Origin: JAVVEW01 sp032251045
GTDB taxonomy: Bacteria; Pseudomonadota; Gammaproteobacteria; Methylococcales; Methylomonadaceae
Direction: 5' to 3'
NCBI GenBank assembly: GCA_032251045.1
Contig: JAVVEW010000007.1
Coordinates: 1-64,000 of the forward strand
DNA length: 64,000 bases
Below are positions 52,144 to 60,702 of this stretch, one piece after another. Each line of letters opens with the position of its first letter. Positions within the stretch are counted from its first letter, which is position 1. Both the position numbers and the translations under genes were made by a program. The notes under the pieces are model-generated. The model made no database searches. It saw nothing but the letters and a program-made list of their open reading frames with translations, and had not been told where the DNA came from.

Positions 52144-52181
52144 AAATTAACACTTGAATCGAATATTTCAAATGTTTATTT
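52144..52181. promoter_or_regulatory. Candidate TetR operator
   Basis: Inverted repeat AAATTAACACTTGAA, 8 bases, TTCAAATGTTTATTT (13 of 15 positions pair) immediately upstream of the regulator start, in an AT-rich divergent gap. This is the size and position expected for a TetR dimer-pair site. Confidence 0.55.
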
Positions 52182-52262
52182 TAATTTCTGCAAAAAAATC
52201 CCCGCCCAGGGAACTGTCGAGCGCAGGTTCGTGCCTTATCAGATTTTTACCAAGGAGAAGTC

Positions 52263-52406
52263 ATGGCCAGAAAACGCAACAACAAACCCGCACCGCGCAA
52301 CTGGGTCGCCAAACACGCCGCCCAGCTTCAGCGCGCCCAGGTGTTCGACGACAAAACCCGCTATCACCGCCACGACAAACACAAACGCCAGCCTGAGCCG
52401 CCTTAA
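52263..52406 (+). CDS. Small basic protein, DUF7230-like
   Basis: A 47-residue Lys/Arg/His-rich protein, MARKRNNKPAPRNWVAKHA at the start and a HRHDKHKRQPEPP tail, preceded by a strong AAGGAGA seven bases before ATG. Its form (a small polar protein with FDDKTRYHRHDKHK) resembles the short DUF7230 family of gammaproteobacteria. The role is unknown; RNA or DNA binding is only suggested by charge. It is divergent from tetR and convergent with the YqaA gene. Confidence 0.7.
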   Translation: MARKRNNKPAPRNWVAKHAAQLQRAQVFDDKTRYHRHDKHKRQPEPP

Positions 52407-52424
52407 AACCTCAAGGCTGACGAT

Positions 52425-53006
52425 TTAATGACTTGACCACCATTGATAGCACCCCGCCAACACGATGCCTATCACCACCAGCCAGCCAATTTTATCGATG
52501 GATGCACGCAAACGGGTTTCCATGCCCTGCCCGCCCATGCGTAACAAGAACGCCACTAAAAAAAACCGCCCGCCTCGCCCCAGCAAAGAAGCTAACACGA
52601 ACGGCGCCATCGCCATGTGCAGGGCACCTGCGCTAATAGTAAAGATTTTATAGGGTATCGGGGAAAAACCTGCTGCCAGAACGGCCCAAACGCCATAGTC
52701 TGTAAACCAGGCACGCGCCTTGAGCATGGCGGGCCAATAATGGCTTTGCTGTAGCCAGGGCTCAACAAATTCATACAAAAAAAAGCCCAGCCCATAACCC
52801 AGCACGCCCCCCAACACTGAGCTGATGGTTGTCCAGGCTGCATAGCGATAGGCTTTTTCAGGCGTAGCCATGGCCATTGGCGCCAACATGACATCCGGCG
52901 GCACAGGGAAAAATGCCGATTCCGCAAAGCTCAGCAAACATAAATAACGCAAAGCATGTCGGTGACGAGCCGCGTTTAGTGCCAGGTCGTAGTATTTTTT
53001 AATCAT
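52425..53006 (-). CDS. yqaA: YqaA family membrane protein (DedA/SNARE-associated)
   Basis: A 193-residue inner-membrane protein with about five hydrophobic segments. LSFAESAFFPVPPDVMLAPMAMA and the GFSPIPYKIFTISAGALHM motif are typical of YqaA, a branch of the DedA/VTT family of likely lipid transporters. The function in cells is not established. It is a separate leftward gene, 99 bases downstream of the phosphopantetheinyl transferase, with a solo repeat end in the gap. Confidence 0.88.
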   Translation of the reverse strand: MIKKYYDLALNAARHRHALRYLCLLSFAESAFFPVPPDVMLAPMAMATPEKAYRYAAWTTISSVLGGVLGYGLGFFLYEFVEPWLQQSHYWPAMLKARAWFTDYGVWAVLAAGFSPIPYKIFTISAGALHMAMAPFVLASLLGRGGRFFLVAFLLRMGGQGMETRLRASIDKIGWLVVIGIVLAGCYQWWSSH

Positions 53007-53042
53007 GATCCTTCAAGCATCGCAGCCATAACGGTGCAGACT

Positions 53043-53068
53043 CAGCAATTCTCAACTTGAAGTCTAAA
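53043..53068. repeat. Solo end of the MITE family
   Basis: CAGCAATTCTCAACTTGAAG followed by TCTAAA matches the right terminal region of the MITE at 49895-50060 (CAGCAATTCT-AAATTTGG-AGTCTAAA, read on the minus strand). The sequence continues in the same style (GGGAGCGCT) but stops at the neighbouring gene, so it is a fragment or a solo end. Confidence 0.6.
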
Positions 53069-53105
53069 CAGGCTATTGGGAGCGCTTTTTGATATTGAGG
53101 AGGGT

Positions 53106-53765
53106 TCACCCTGCAGAACCTTGCTGAGCCGGATAGACGACGCTGATCAGTAGCCCGGGACTGATTTTCTGCTGCCACCAACACCAGGCCGCTGGCTGCC
53201 CCCGCATGACATCCGGTATCGCGACCGGATGAGGTGGTGCAGTCAAATCGAATTGGCAGTGCTGAAGACCCGCCTGAATACCAAGCCCCGCTGCCTTGAC
53301 CAGCGCCTCTTTCAAAGTCCAGAATTGCAAAAACACCTCTTCCCGCCGATGCTCGGGTTGCTTTTGCCAGTATTCCAGTTCTGCTGTGGCAAAGCAGCGC
53401 CTTGCCAGCCGCGATAAATGCAGGGTGCGCCGGCGATGATAACTTTCCAGGTCAACACCCACCTCGCCCTCATCGCTTAGCGCCAAGGCGAAATATTGAT
53501 GACTATGACTGAGATTGTAAAACAAGGGCTGGCCAAGCAATGAGGGCTTGCCATGCCTGCCTCGGTCAATGCGCAGTGTTGCCGGCGGCAAGCCCAAGCG
53601 CCGGGCCAACACACGGCGGGTCAGCGCATGTAAGGCAATGTAGCGGCCTCGCGCCTCCGGCTGGCTGATGCGCCCCGCCCGTTGGCGTTCGTGACTGTCC
53701 AGCAAGGCCCAGTCTTGCGCATCCGCATGTGCCGGAGCGAGACCGTAAACAACCTCAATGGCCAT
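53106..53765 (-). CDS. 4'-phosphopantetheinyl transferase (Sfp type)
   Basis: A 219-residue enzyme that attaches the phosphopantetheine arm to carrier proteins. The three family blocks are present: NLSHSH (about 84-89), GVDLE (103-107, Mg2+-binding Asp105/Glu107) and WTLKEALVKAAG (149-160). The longer two-domain form is the Sfp/HetI class that serves NRPS/PKS or aminoadipate carriers. No such target is in the window. Its start overlaps the GGT stop, which makes it the last gene of the leftward operon. Confidence 0.92.
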   Translation of the reverse strand: MAIEVVYGLAPAHADAQDWALLDSHERQRAGRISQPEARGRYIALHALTRRVLARRLGLPPATLRIDRGRHGKPSLLGQPLFYNLSHSHQYFALALSDEGEVGVDLESYHRRRTLHLSRLARRCFATAELEYWQKQPEHRREEVFLQFWTLKEALVKAAGLGIQAGLQHCQFDLTAPPHPVAIPDVMRGQPAAWCWWQQKISPGLLISVVYPAQQGSAG

Positions 53766-55431
53766 TCCGGCTCAGCGCCAGACCTTCGCCGCGCGGGTCC
53801 GAAGCAGCCTGGTACTGTGCGGTCAGTTTATTGTATAAAACCGCCTGCATGTTGCCGTATTCGCGGGTCAAAGGTTTCAGCCTGTGGCCCATGGCATTCA
53901 GCGCGTTTTGTTCGGCAAGGGTCAGGCCGCCGCGTTCAAACTGAACCTCATCGGGCAGAAATTGGTGATGAAAGCGTTTCACCCTGACCCAGGATTCAGG
54001 ATCATGCCCTTGGGCGAAATCCAGCACGCCAAGCAGCACCATGGAGATAATCCGGCTGCCACCAGGCGTACCCAGCACGGCGATGCGGTTGCTATCTTCC
54101 AGAAAAGTCGGCGTCATGCTTGATAACATGCGCTTGCCCGGCTCGATGCGATTGGCCGCGCTACCAGTCAGACCATAACCATTGCCGGCGCCGGGCTGGC
54201 TGACAAAATCGTCCATTTCGTTGTTCAGCACCACGCCGGTGCCTCGGGCGACAAAACCCGAGCCGAATGGAAAATTGATGCTCAAGGTCGCCGCCACCCG
54301 GTTGCCTTGGCTGTCGATAATCGAAAAATGGGTGGTATCGGCGCCGGTGCCAGATGCCGGTAAAGGATGCGGCGCCAAAGTCGCGCTGGCTGTGGCCTGA
54401 TGTAAATCGATGCCGGCACGCAAATCCGCCGCGTAACCGGGGCTGATCAGCCGCTGCACCGGTACCTTGACAAAATCACTGTCGCCCAGATGATGGGCGC
54501 GGTCACGATATGCCCGGCGCAGACTTTCGACAATCAGATGTTTGCGGCTGACTTCAGACCGTTCATCAAGCTTGAAGCCGGACAAAATGTTCAACGCCTG
54601 GCTGAGCACGATACCGCCCGAGGACGGCAGCGGCGCGCTGGTAATTTTGATGCCCTGATAGTCACTGTATAGCACCGGACGTTCGACCACCCGGTAACGG
54701 GCCAGATCGGACAGCGTCCAGATGCCGCCGTGATCGCGTACCGAGTTGACCAGTTTATTGGCGATTGGGCCGTGATAAAAACCGTGGTGACCTTTGTTGG
54801 CGATTTGTTTCAGGGTTTGCGCCAGATCAGGCTGTTTCAGCACCCAGCCGATTTCGGGCACGTTACCGTCAGCCAGAAAAACCGCGCTGTCGGGATAGCT
54901 TTGCAGAATGGGACGGCGAAATTCGATCAGTTTGCGGTAATGTTCGCTGATCGGAAAGCCTTGCTCGGCATAGCCGATGGCAGGCGCCAGCAGGGTGGTC
55001 AGCGGCAACGTGGCGTAGTGTTCGGCCAGATGCACCAACGCCGCCGGCAGTCCGGGAATAGCCGCCGCTAACGGGCCATTGCGCGATAAATTGCTGTTTG
55101 CCTGACCATTTTTGTCCAGATACATGTCGGCATGGGCGGCTTTTGGTGCGGTCTCCCGGCCATCGATGAAATGATCCGTTTGTTTCTGCTGATCGTGCAG
55201 CAGCCAGAATCCGCCGCCGCCTAAGCCCGAACCGGACGGCTCGACCACCGCCAGCGCCGCGCTGACCGCGACCGCGGCATCAAACGCCGTACCGCCCTGG
55301 TACAGCATTTCCAGTCCGGCGTAAGTGGCTAACGGGTGGGCGCTGGCAATGGCCCAGCCGGAGGCTTTGTTATCGGCGTGTACTGCCGAATGAATCAGAA
55401 CCAAAAAGGCCAGACACAAATAACGGATCAT
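53755..55431 (-). CDS. ggt: Gamma-glutamyltransferase
   Basis: A 558-residue secreted, self-processing N-terminal nucleophile hydrolase that cleaves glutathione. It has a signal peptide (about 19 residues, ending AVHA) and a large subunit with LEMLYQGGTAFDAAVAVSAALAVVEPSGSGLGGGGF. The autocleavage site is at Thr366 in GADTTHFSIIDSQGN, and the small subunit includes NNEMDDF and the GGSRI loop (TPGGSRIISMVL). It lies 6 bases after the GST gene in a unit of glutathione-linked genes, so glutathione turnover in the periplasm is the likely role. Confidence 0.95.
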   Translation of the reverse strand: MIRYLCLAFLVLIHSAVHADNKASGWAIASAHPLATYAGLEMLYQGGTAFDAAVAVSAALAVVEPSGSGLGGGGFWLLHDQQKQTDHFIDGRETAPKAAHADMYLDKNGQANSNLSRNGPLAAAIPGLPAALVHLAEHYATLPLTTLLAPAIGYAEQGFPISEHYRKLIEFRRPILQSYPDSAVFLADGNVPEIGWVLKQPDLAQTLKQIANKGHHGFYHGPIANKLVNSVRDHGGIWTLSDLARYRVVERPVLYSDYQGIKITSAPLPSSGGIVLSQALNILSGFKLDERSEVSRKHLIVESLRRAYRDRAHHLGDSDFVKVPVQRLISPGYAADLRAGIDLHQATASATLAPHPLPASGTGADTTHFSIIDSQGNRVAATLSINFPFGSGFVARGTGVVLNNEMDDFVSQPGAGNGYGLTGSAANRIEPGKRMLSSMTPTFLEDSNRIAVLGTPGGSRIISMVLLGVLDFAQGHDPESWVRVKRFHHQFLPDEVQFERGGLTLAEQNALNAMGHRLKPLTREYGNMQAVLYNKLTAQYQAASDPRGEGLALSRNGH

Positions 55432-55437
55432 CGGCGT

Positions 55438-56052
55438 TTATCCCGGTATCGCCAGGCCACGCTGTACCGCCGGGCGTAGCCTCAGCCGGTCATGCCAGCG
55501 TTTGATATGGGCAAAACGCTCCAACACCCAGGTGTGCTCAAAAACCACAGCGGGTAAAGCGGCGATATCGGCGATGCTGTAGCCTGAGGCAGATAAAAAT
55601 TCCTGGTCGGCCAGACGTTGGTCAAATTCCCGGTAGCGCTCAAGATGGCGCTGCCGTAACAAACCGGCGGCGGCCGGTTGCGGTTCCGGGGCACGGTAGC
55701 TGAGGTAATAAACCGATTGAATGGATGGGGCAATATCGGTGGCGTGAAAGCTCAGCCATTCCAGCACCCGATAACGTTCAATGCCGGATTCAGGCAACAA
55801 CTGGCCGGTTTTTTCCGCCAGATAAAGCAGAATGGCTGCCGATTGGCTCAAAATAAAAGGCTCGCCATCCGGGCCTTCGGTATCGATGATCACCGGAATT
55901 TTACCGCCCGGATTGAGCGCCAGGAAATCCGGCCGCCGGTGCTCGCCTTGCTTGAGATCCAGCGCGTTAAGCTGATAATCAAGGCCGGTTTCTTCCAGCA
56001 TGATCGCTATCCGGTGGCCGTTAAACGTTTGCGCGGTGTAAAACTCAATCAT
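55438..56052 (-). CDS. Glutathione S-transferase family protein
   Basis: A 204-residue cytoplasmic enzyme of the Ure2p/YfcG-like class. The thioredoxin-fold N domain begins MIEFYTAQTFNGHRIAIMLEETGLDYQ, and LNPGGKIPVIIDTEGPDGEPFILSQSAAILLYLAEK carries the cis-Pro and the Ser of the glutathione site. An all-helical C domain follows. ATG at 56052 overlaps the upstream stop (ATGA), which fixes the start against an ATG four codons earlier. Disulphide reductase or conjugation activity is possible; the substrate is unknown. Confidence 0.9.
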   Translation of the reverse strand: MIEFYTAQTFNGHRIAIMLEETGLDYQLNALDLKQGEHRRPDFLALNPGGKIPVIIDTEGPDGEPFILSQSAAILLYLAEKTGQLLPESGIERYRVLEWLSFHATDIAPSIQSVYYLSYRAPEPQPAAAGLLRQRHLERYREFDQRLADQEFLSASGYSIADIAALPAVVFEHTWVLERFAHIKRWHDRLRLRPAVQRGLAIPG

Positions 56053-56333
56053 GATGCAAGCCAATCGTTCAGGGCGTCGATAATGCCTTGGGCTTGCGCG
56101 GCGCTGGAAATGTTGAACTTGGATTTTTGCTGATACTGGCCATTGCGTTTTTGATAACGCCGAATGCTGTATTTGTCCGGACCATAGTCGTCTTTTTTGT
56201 TATCCCATTCCTGATAACGGAACATCACCGTGGTCCAGGCGCCTTTGCTTAATACTTTCTTATCCAGCTCCTTGACCGTTTCCAGGCCGTTTTCTTCATA
56301 GCTGATGGTGAGGTCTTCAGGGGTTTCTGCCAT
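56049..56333 (-). CDS. Unknown 94-residue protein
   Basis: I do not recognise a named family for this small soluble protein. It is acidic at the start (MAETPEDLTISYEENGLETVKELDKKVL) and then has a well-ordered central segment, SKGAWTTVMFRYQEWDNKKDDYGPDKYSIRRYQKRNGQYQQKSKFNISSAAQAQGIIDALNDWL. That segment suggests a beta-rich fold closing with a helix. There is no signal peptide. The start is ATG 56333; the earlier in-frame ATG overlaps the YVTN gene. Four-base overlap with the GST gene and 19 bases from the propeller gene make it a true operon member. Confidence 0.75.
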   Translation of the reverse strand: MAETPEDLTISYEENGLETVKELDKKVLSKGAWTTVMFRYQEWDNKKDDYGPDKYSIRRYQKRNGQYQQKSKFNISSAAQAQGIIDALNDWLAS

Positions 56334-56352
56334 AGTCAAAATCCAAAGTATT

Positions 56353-57294
56353 TCAGTGAATGAAACGACCGAACGCCCGGCTGCCGTCGCCGGTAGCAAT
56401 CGTGTCGGTCACGGTCAAGGTTTCGGTATCGATCACCGACACGGAGTTGTCAAACCAGTTGGCGACATACACTTGCCGGTCGTCGGGATGGGTGCTGATG
56501 CCCTCTGGTTTCTCGCCGACCTCAAGCACGGCAATTTCAGTCAGGGTTTGGGTGTCGATCACCGACACCGAGGCATCGTCCTGATTGGTGACCAACAGTA
56601 ATCGGCCATTTTGCGCCAGGGTGGCGGCGTAAGGCAGCGATTTAACTTTGACCCGACCTGTGCGCTTCAGGCCGTTGGTGGCCAGTACCGTGACATCATC
56701 ACTTTCAACATTGGCGGTGTACAAGGTGGCGCCGCCGGCATCCAGGGTCAGGCCAAACGGGTGTTGGCCGACCTTGGTGGTGTGACGGATGCTGAAATCG
56801 GTCAGATCGATTTTGGAGACGCTGTCATCCAGTCGGTTAGCGACATAAAGCCAGCGATCATCCGGGCTGACCGCCATGCCGGAAGGCGAGCGGCCGACTT
56901 TGATCCGGGTTTTGACGGTGAAACTTTCGGCATCGACCACGGTGACCGTGTTTTGATACCAGTTGGCGACAAAAACCAGATCACCCTGGTGTGTGGCAGT
57001 CACGCCTAAAGCCCCCGCGGCCAAAGCCAGCCGGTCAAGCTTATGGCTTTCCGGAACATAGCGAACCAGGTCACCGGATTCCGGTGCGGTGAAATATACG
57101 CTTTCGCCCGCATCGGTCACCCACACGCCAGCGGGCTTACCGGTGACGGTCAGGGTATCGACGATGTTCTGTGCTTCAAGGTCGATCACCGAGACGGTTT
57201 CCGCCAACTGATTGGTGATGTAGGCGAAAGGCTCAGCCGATAAAGCCGGGCTGGCCAGTAAGCCAACCCAAAACATTAATACGCAGCGCTTCAT
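56353..57294 (-). CDS. Secreted YVTN/YncE-type beta-propeller protein
   Basis: A 313-residue periplasmic protein with a signal peptide (MKRCVLMFWVGLLASPALSA) and seven repeats of about 40 residues. The repeats look like YVANWFDNSVSVIDTETLTV, each with a SVIDT-type strand and a GKPAGV/GEKPEGI loop. This is a seven-bladed YVTN propeller. Such proteins often sit with PQQ-linked alcohol oxidation or metal binding. The last blades are nearly identical at the DNA level (recurring GTATCGATCACCGACAC on the plus strand), showing recent duplication. The start overlaps the upstream SRPBCC stop by 4 bases. Confidence 0.9.
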   Translation of the reverse strand: MKRCVLMFWVGLLASPALSAEPFAYITNQLAETVSVIDLEAQNIVDTLTVTGKPAGVWVTDAGESVYFTAPESGDLVRYVPESHKLDRLALAAGALGVTATHQGDLVFVANWYQNTVTVVDAESFTVKTRIKVGRSPSGMAVSPDDRWLYVANRLDDSVSKIDLTDFSIRHTTKVGQHPFGLTLDAGGATLYTANVESDDVTVLATNGLKRTGRVKVKSLPYAATLAQNGRLLLVTNQDDASVSVIDTQTLTEIAVLEVGEKPEGISTHPDDRQVYVANWFDNSVSVIDTETLTVTDTIATGDGSRAFGRFIH

Positions 57295-57851
57295 TCCGCC
57301 AGTTTTTTCAGATTTTGCAAGCCCGCCTGAAAAATGCCTTTAACCGCGCTGTTAGCGGCTTCTTCGTTCATTTCTTCGGGTGGATTGTTGTTCATGTAAG
57401 CGCGGTAATAACCGGCTTTCCAGATCACTTCCGCTTTGCCTTTTTTGTCTTTCACCTGAATGGTGGCGGCATAATTGCTGACCGGAACCACCGGCACATT
57501 TTCTTCCTTACCGGAGTGAGTGATGGTCTGGGCCGTGCTCATGTCGGTGATTTTGTATTGATACAGCATTTTTTTGCCGTCATATTTTTTCAGCTGTTCG
57601 GTGATGATGCCGCCATCTTCCAGGGTCAGTACCCGGGTTGAACCTTTTTTGTTGCCGGTTGAGCTTTCCGTAGATTTAATCGCAGGATGCCAGGACATGT
57701 CATCATAGTTTTTGATGATGTCCCAGACTTTTTCAGCCGGTGCGTTAATAGTGATTTTCTCGGAGACTTTCTGACGTACCGGGCCATGCGCAAATGCGGA
57801 ACTGGCCGCGATGAAAGTGAGCGCACTGATAAATAGAGTCAGTTTTTTCAT
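57291..57851 (-). CDS. Secreted SRPBCC protein, MxaD-like
   Basis: A 186-residue periplasmic START/Bet-v1-fold protein. It has a signal peptide (about 21 residues, ending AFA) and then SEKITINAPAEKVWDIIKNYDDMSWHPAIKSTESS and SGKEENVPVVPVSNYAATIQVKDK. MxaD of the methanol-dehydrogenase cluster has this size and fold, and the resemblance is the basis of the call. Other SRPBCC proteins cannot be excluded. The ATG follows GGAAGC. It is the first gene of the six-gene operon, with a 143-base intergenic region before it. Confidence 0.85.
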   Translation of the reverse strand: MKKLTLFISALTFIAASSAFAHGPVRQKVSEKITINAPAEKVWDIIKNYDDMSWHPAIKSTESSTGNKKGSTRVLTLEDGGIITEQLKKYDGKKMLYQYKITDMSTAQTITHSGKEENVPVVPVSNYAATIQVKDKKGKAEVIWKAGYYRAYMNNNPPEEMNEEAANSAVKGIFQAGLQNLKKLAE

Positions 57852-57994
57852 GATTTGCTTCCTTTTCCTTATATTGAGTGATGAAACATGTGATTATAGA
57901 GAAAGACGCCAATGGCGGCCAGCACCTCAAAAAGGCCCTGACCACCTGTGCCGCAGGTTATGAAATCCAGGCTGACGGTATCATCTTTTTACCG

Positions 57995-58615
57995 CTAGGC
58001 GCCTGCATCAGGCACAGCAGCCTTCAAATTAAGGAAATTTTCCCGCTGCAAGGCCAGCCATTGCAGAGCAATGATCGGAATCGCCGAATGGATTTCGCCG
58101 TTGGCCAGCATGGTCATGGCTTGAGCGAAGCTGACCGGGGTTACCAAAATATCTTCATGTTCGTGATCGAGACCAAACACCCCGCCGGCTTGGCGGCTAT
58201 CCACTATGCCAAGGTATAAACTCAGCCATTCCGAGGCACCGCCGGGCGAAGTATAAAACCGATGAATCAGCCGCAAATCCCGGATTTCACAGCCGGCTTC
58301 TTCCATGGCCTCGCGCCGGGCCACTGCTTCCTCGGTTTCCGAAGGCTCCACCGCACCGGCGACGATTTCCCACAACCAGGGTGATTGGCCCGGCCTAAGT
58401 GCCGCGCCAATACGAAACTGCTCCTGCAAAATCACGCAATCGCGTTCGGGGTCATACAGTAAAACTGCCACGCAATCACCCCGACGGAACAGCTCTCGCT
58501 CGATGGCTTCGGTCCAGCCACCCCGGAACAGGGTGTGGCGTAGCCGGTAGCGTTCCAGCCGGAAAAAACCACGATACAGCATGTCGCGGTTTAGTAGCTC
58601 AAAATTGCGCTTCAT
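57995..58615 (-). CDS. nudF: NUDIX hydrolase, ADP-ribose pyrophosphatase type
   Basis: A 206-residue enzyme with the complete Nudix box GAVEPSETEEAVARREAMEEAGCEI (GX5EX7REUXEEXGU). The flanking FYTSPGGASEWLSLYLG is typical of ADP-ribose pyrophosphatases (NudF/TrgB group). It hydrolyses ADP-ribose-like nucleotides. It overlaps the upstream dehydrogenase gene by 17 bases. Family membership is firm and substrate is likely. Confidence 0.9.
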   Translation of the reverse strand: MKRNFELLNRDMLYRGFFRLERYRLRHTLFRGGWTEAIERELFRRGDCVAVLLYDPERDCVILQEQFRIGAALRPGQSPWLWEIVAGAVEPSETEEAVARREAMEEAGCEIRDLRLIHRFYTSPGGASEWLSLYLGIVDSRQAGGVFGLDHEHEDILVTPVSFAQAMTMLANGEIHSAIPIIALQWLALQRENFLNLKAAVPDAGA

Positions 58616-59708
58616 AATGCACGCGGTAAATCACGCCCAGCCGATCATCGCTGATCAATAAATCGCCATTGGGTAATTCCAGAATATCCACCGGTCTGCC
58701 CAGCACCTCACCGCTGGCGGTCAGCCAGCCGCTGATAAAAGTCTGCTCGGTCACGGTATGACTGTCCTTGAAACTCACCACCGCCACCTGATACCCCTGT
58801 GGTTCGCTGCGATTCCAGGAGCCGTGCTGAGCCACAAACAACTGTTGTTGATATTGCACCGGAAACTGCTGCCCCCGGTAAAAACGCATCCCCAGCGGCG
58901 CCACATGCGCGCCATAACGATGTACCGGCGCGGTGTAGGTGCTGCAATCGATGCCACTGCCGAACTTAGGGTCTTGAATATCGCCGGCATGGCAGAATGG
59001 ATAGCCATAATGAGCGCCGATTTCACTGACCCGATTCAGTTCGTCCGGGGGAATATCATCGCCTAAATAATCACGGCCATTGTCATGAAAATACAAGTCG
59101 TTCGTTTCAGGTTGCCAGTCAAAACCAACCGAGTTGCGCACGCCACGCGCCACCACCTGCAGATTGGCACCATCGACGGTCAAGCGAACCAGGGTCGCGT
59201 ATATGGGCTGTTTCGGGTTGCAGATATTGCACGGCGCGCCAACGGCGGTGTATAGCTTGCCATCGGGGCCGAAGCGCAGGTATTTCCAGCCATGATGCCG
59301 GTCATTGGGTAGCTGGTCATAAATGACGCTGGCTTCGGGTGGATCATCGAGCTTGGCCAGGATATTGTTAAAACGCAAGATCTTGTCAACTTCGGCAACA
59401 TACAAGGTGCCATCACGATACGCCACGCCATTGGGCACATTCAGTTGTTGAGCGATCATAAAACGGGCATCGGCCTTGCCATCCTGATTTTTATCCTGCA
59501 CGGCATACACCGCGCCACTACGGGTGCCGACAAATACCACACCTTCTTCAGCCAGTGCCAGCGAACGCGCATTAGGCACATTATCGGCAAACAAACTGAT
59601 GCTAAAGCCTGGCGGCAAACGCAGTTGTTGCAGCACCGCCTCAGCGCCCTGATTAGCCAGTACCAACGACGGCACCAACCATAACCACCAAAATAACGCT
59701 TGTTTCAT
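58599..59708 (-). CDS. PQQ-dependent sugar dehydrogenase (sorbosone dehydrogenase-like)
   Basis: A 369-residue secreted beta-propeller of the soluble glucose/L-sorbosone dehydrogenase family. It has a signal peptide (about 18 residues, ending VLA) and a six-bladed region with ISLFADNVPNARSLALAEEGVVFVGTRSGAVYAV, HHGWKYLRFGPDGKLYTAVGAPCN, GVRNSVGFDWQPETNDLYFHDNGRDYLGDDIPPDELN and VAQHGSWNRSEPQGY. ATG at 59708 follows GGAGG and begins with the signal; the frame upstream is rejected. PQQ use is inferred from the family. Methanotrophs make PQQ for methanol oxidation, so the cofactor would be available. Confidence 0.88.
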   Translation of the reverse strand: MKQALFWWLWLVPSLVLANQGAEAVLQQLRLPPGFSISLFADNVPNARSLALAEEGVVFVGTRSGAVYAVQDKNQDGKADARFMIAQQLNVPNGVAYRDGTLYVAEVDKILRFNNILAKLDDPPEASVIYDQLPNDRHHGWKYLRFGPDGKLYTAVGAPCNICNPKQPIYATLVRLTVDGANLQVVARGVRNSVGFDWQPETNDLYFHDNGRDYLGDDIPPDELNRVSEIGAHYGYPFCHAGDIQDPKFGSGIDCSTYTAPVHRYGAHVAPLGMRFYRGQQFPVQYQQQLFVAQHGSWNRSEPQGYQVAVVSFKDSHTVTEQTFISGWLTASGEVLGRPVDILELPNGDLLISDDRLGVIYRVHYEAQF

Positions 59709-59834
59709 GTCATACCTCCGGATAAAAGAACTCACCAGATAATGCCTGGCGATAGACGCGCCCAAGATAGCACCTTAAGTGAAGACTTTATACCTTTTGC
59801 ACTTCACATCGGCAGTGTCCAAAGATGCACGCAC

Positions 59835-60701
59835 TCAATTGCCAAGACTGAGCAGATATTGACCATATTCACTTTTCAGCAGCGGCTCGGCCAGCACACT
59901 GAGCTGAGCATCGCTAATCCAGCCGTGCCGCCAGGCGATTTCCTCGGGACAGGCAATTTTTAAGCCCTGACGATGCTCGATAGTCTGAATGAATTGTGAG
60001 GCTGCCAACAGTGAATCATGCGTACCGGTATCCAGCCACGCCATGCCCCGACCCAGCTGTTGCACGGTCAACTGCTGCTGTTCAAGATAAAGCCGGTTGA
60101 CATCAGTAATTTCCAGTTCACCACGCGCCGAAGGCCGAATGGCCTGGGCAAAATCCAGCACCTGAGTGTCGTAAAAATACAGCCCGGTCACAGCAAAACG
60201 TGATTTCGGCTGCGCCGGCTTTTCCTCCAGCGACAGCGCCACTCCGTCAGCGTCAAACGCCACCACGCCATAACGTTCTGGATCATGAACCGGGTATGCA
60301 AACACTGTGGCACCGTGTGGCTGTGTGTTGGCCTGGGCCAGCAAATGCTCGAATTGATGACCATAAAACAGATTATCGCCTAAAATCAGCGCCGACGGAT
60401 TGTTGCCAACAAACTCGCGACCGATGATAAATGCCTGCGCCAAACCATCGGGTGACGGTTGTTCGGCATAGCTTAAATTCAGCCCCCATTGCCCGCCATC
60501 ATCCAGCAACGAGGCAAAACGCGGCAAGTCATGAGGCGTGGAAATAATCAGAATGTCGCGGATACCGGCCAGCATCAGCGTGCTCAGCGGGTAATAAATC
60601 ATCGGCTTGTCGTAAATCGGCAACAATTGTTTGGACAAGCCTCGGGTTACAGGATGTAAACGGGTACCCGAGCCACCCGCAAGGATAATGCCTTTTCTCA
60701 T
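59835..60701 (-). CDS. rfbA: Glucose-1-phosphate thymidylyltransferase
   Basis: First enzyme of dTDP-L-rhamnose synthesis, 288 residues. The nucleotide-binding GGSGTRLHPVTRGLSKQLLPIYDKPMIYYPLSTLMLAGIRDIL is the RmlA signature, and the Lys/Asp-containing EEKPAQPKSRFAVTGLYFYD is intact. ATG at 60701 (MRKGIILAGG) is the family start. The frame's earlier ATG at 60743 lies within rfbD and is rejected. It follows the rfbD stop by 1 base. rfbB is not in the window. Confidence 0.96.
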   Translation of the reverse strand: MRKGIILAGGSGTRLHPVTRGLSKQLLPIYDKPMIYYPLSTLMLAGIRDILIISTPHDLPRFASLLDDGGQWGLNLSYAEQPSPDGLAQAFIIGREFVGNNPSALILGDNLFYGHQFEHLLAQANTQPHGATVFAYPVHDPERYGVVAFDADGVALSLEEKPAQPKSRFAVTGLYFYDTQVLDFAQAIRPSARGELEITDVNRLYLEQQQLTVQQLGRGMAWLDTGTHDSLLAASQFIQTIEHRQGLKIACPEEIAWRHGWISDAQLSVLAEPLLKSEYGQYLLSLGN

Positions 60702-60702
60702 A

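Noticed and set aside
56400..57200. Recurring DNA segments that could suggest a CRISPR-like array
   Set aside because: They are in-frame blade repeats of the YVTN propeller, not direct repeats with unique spacers.
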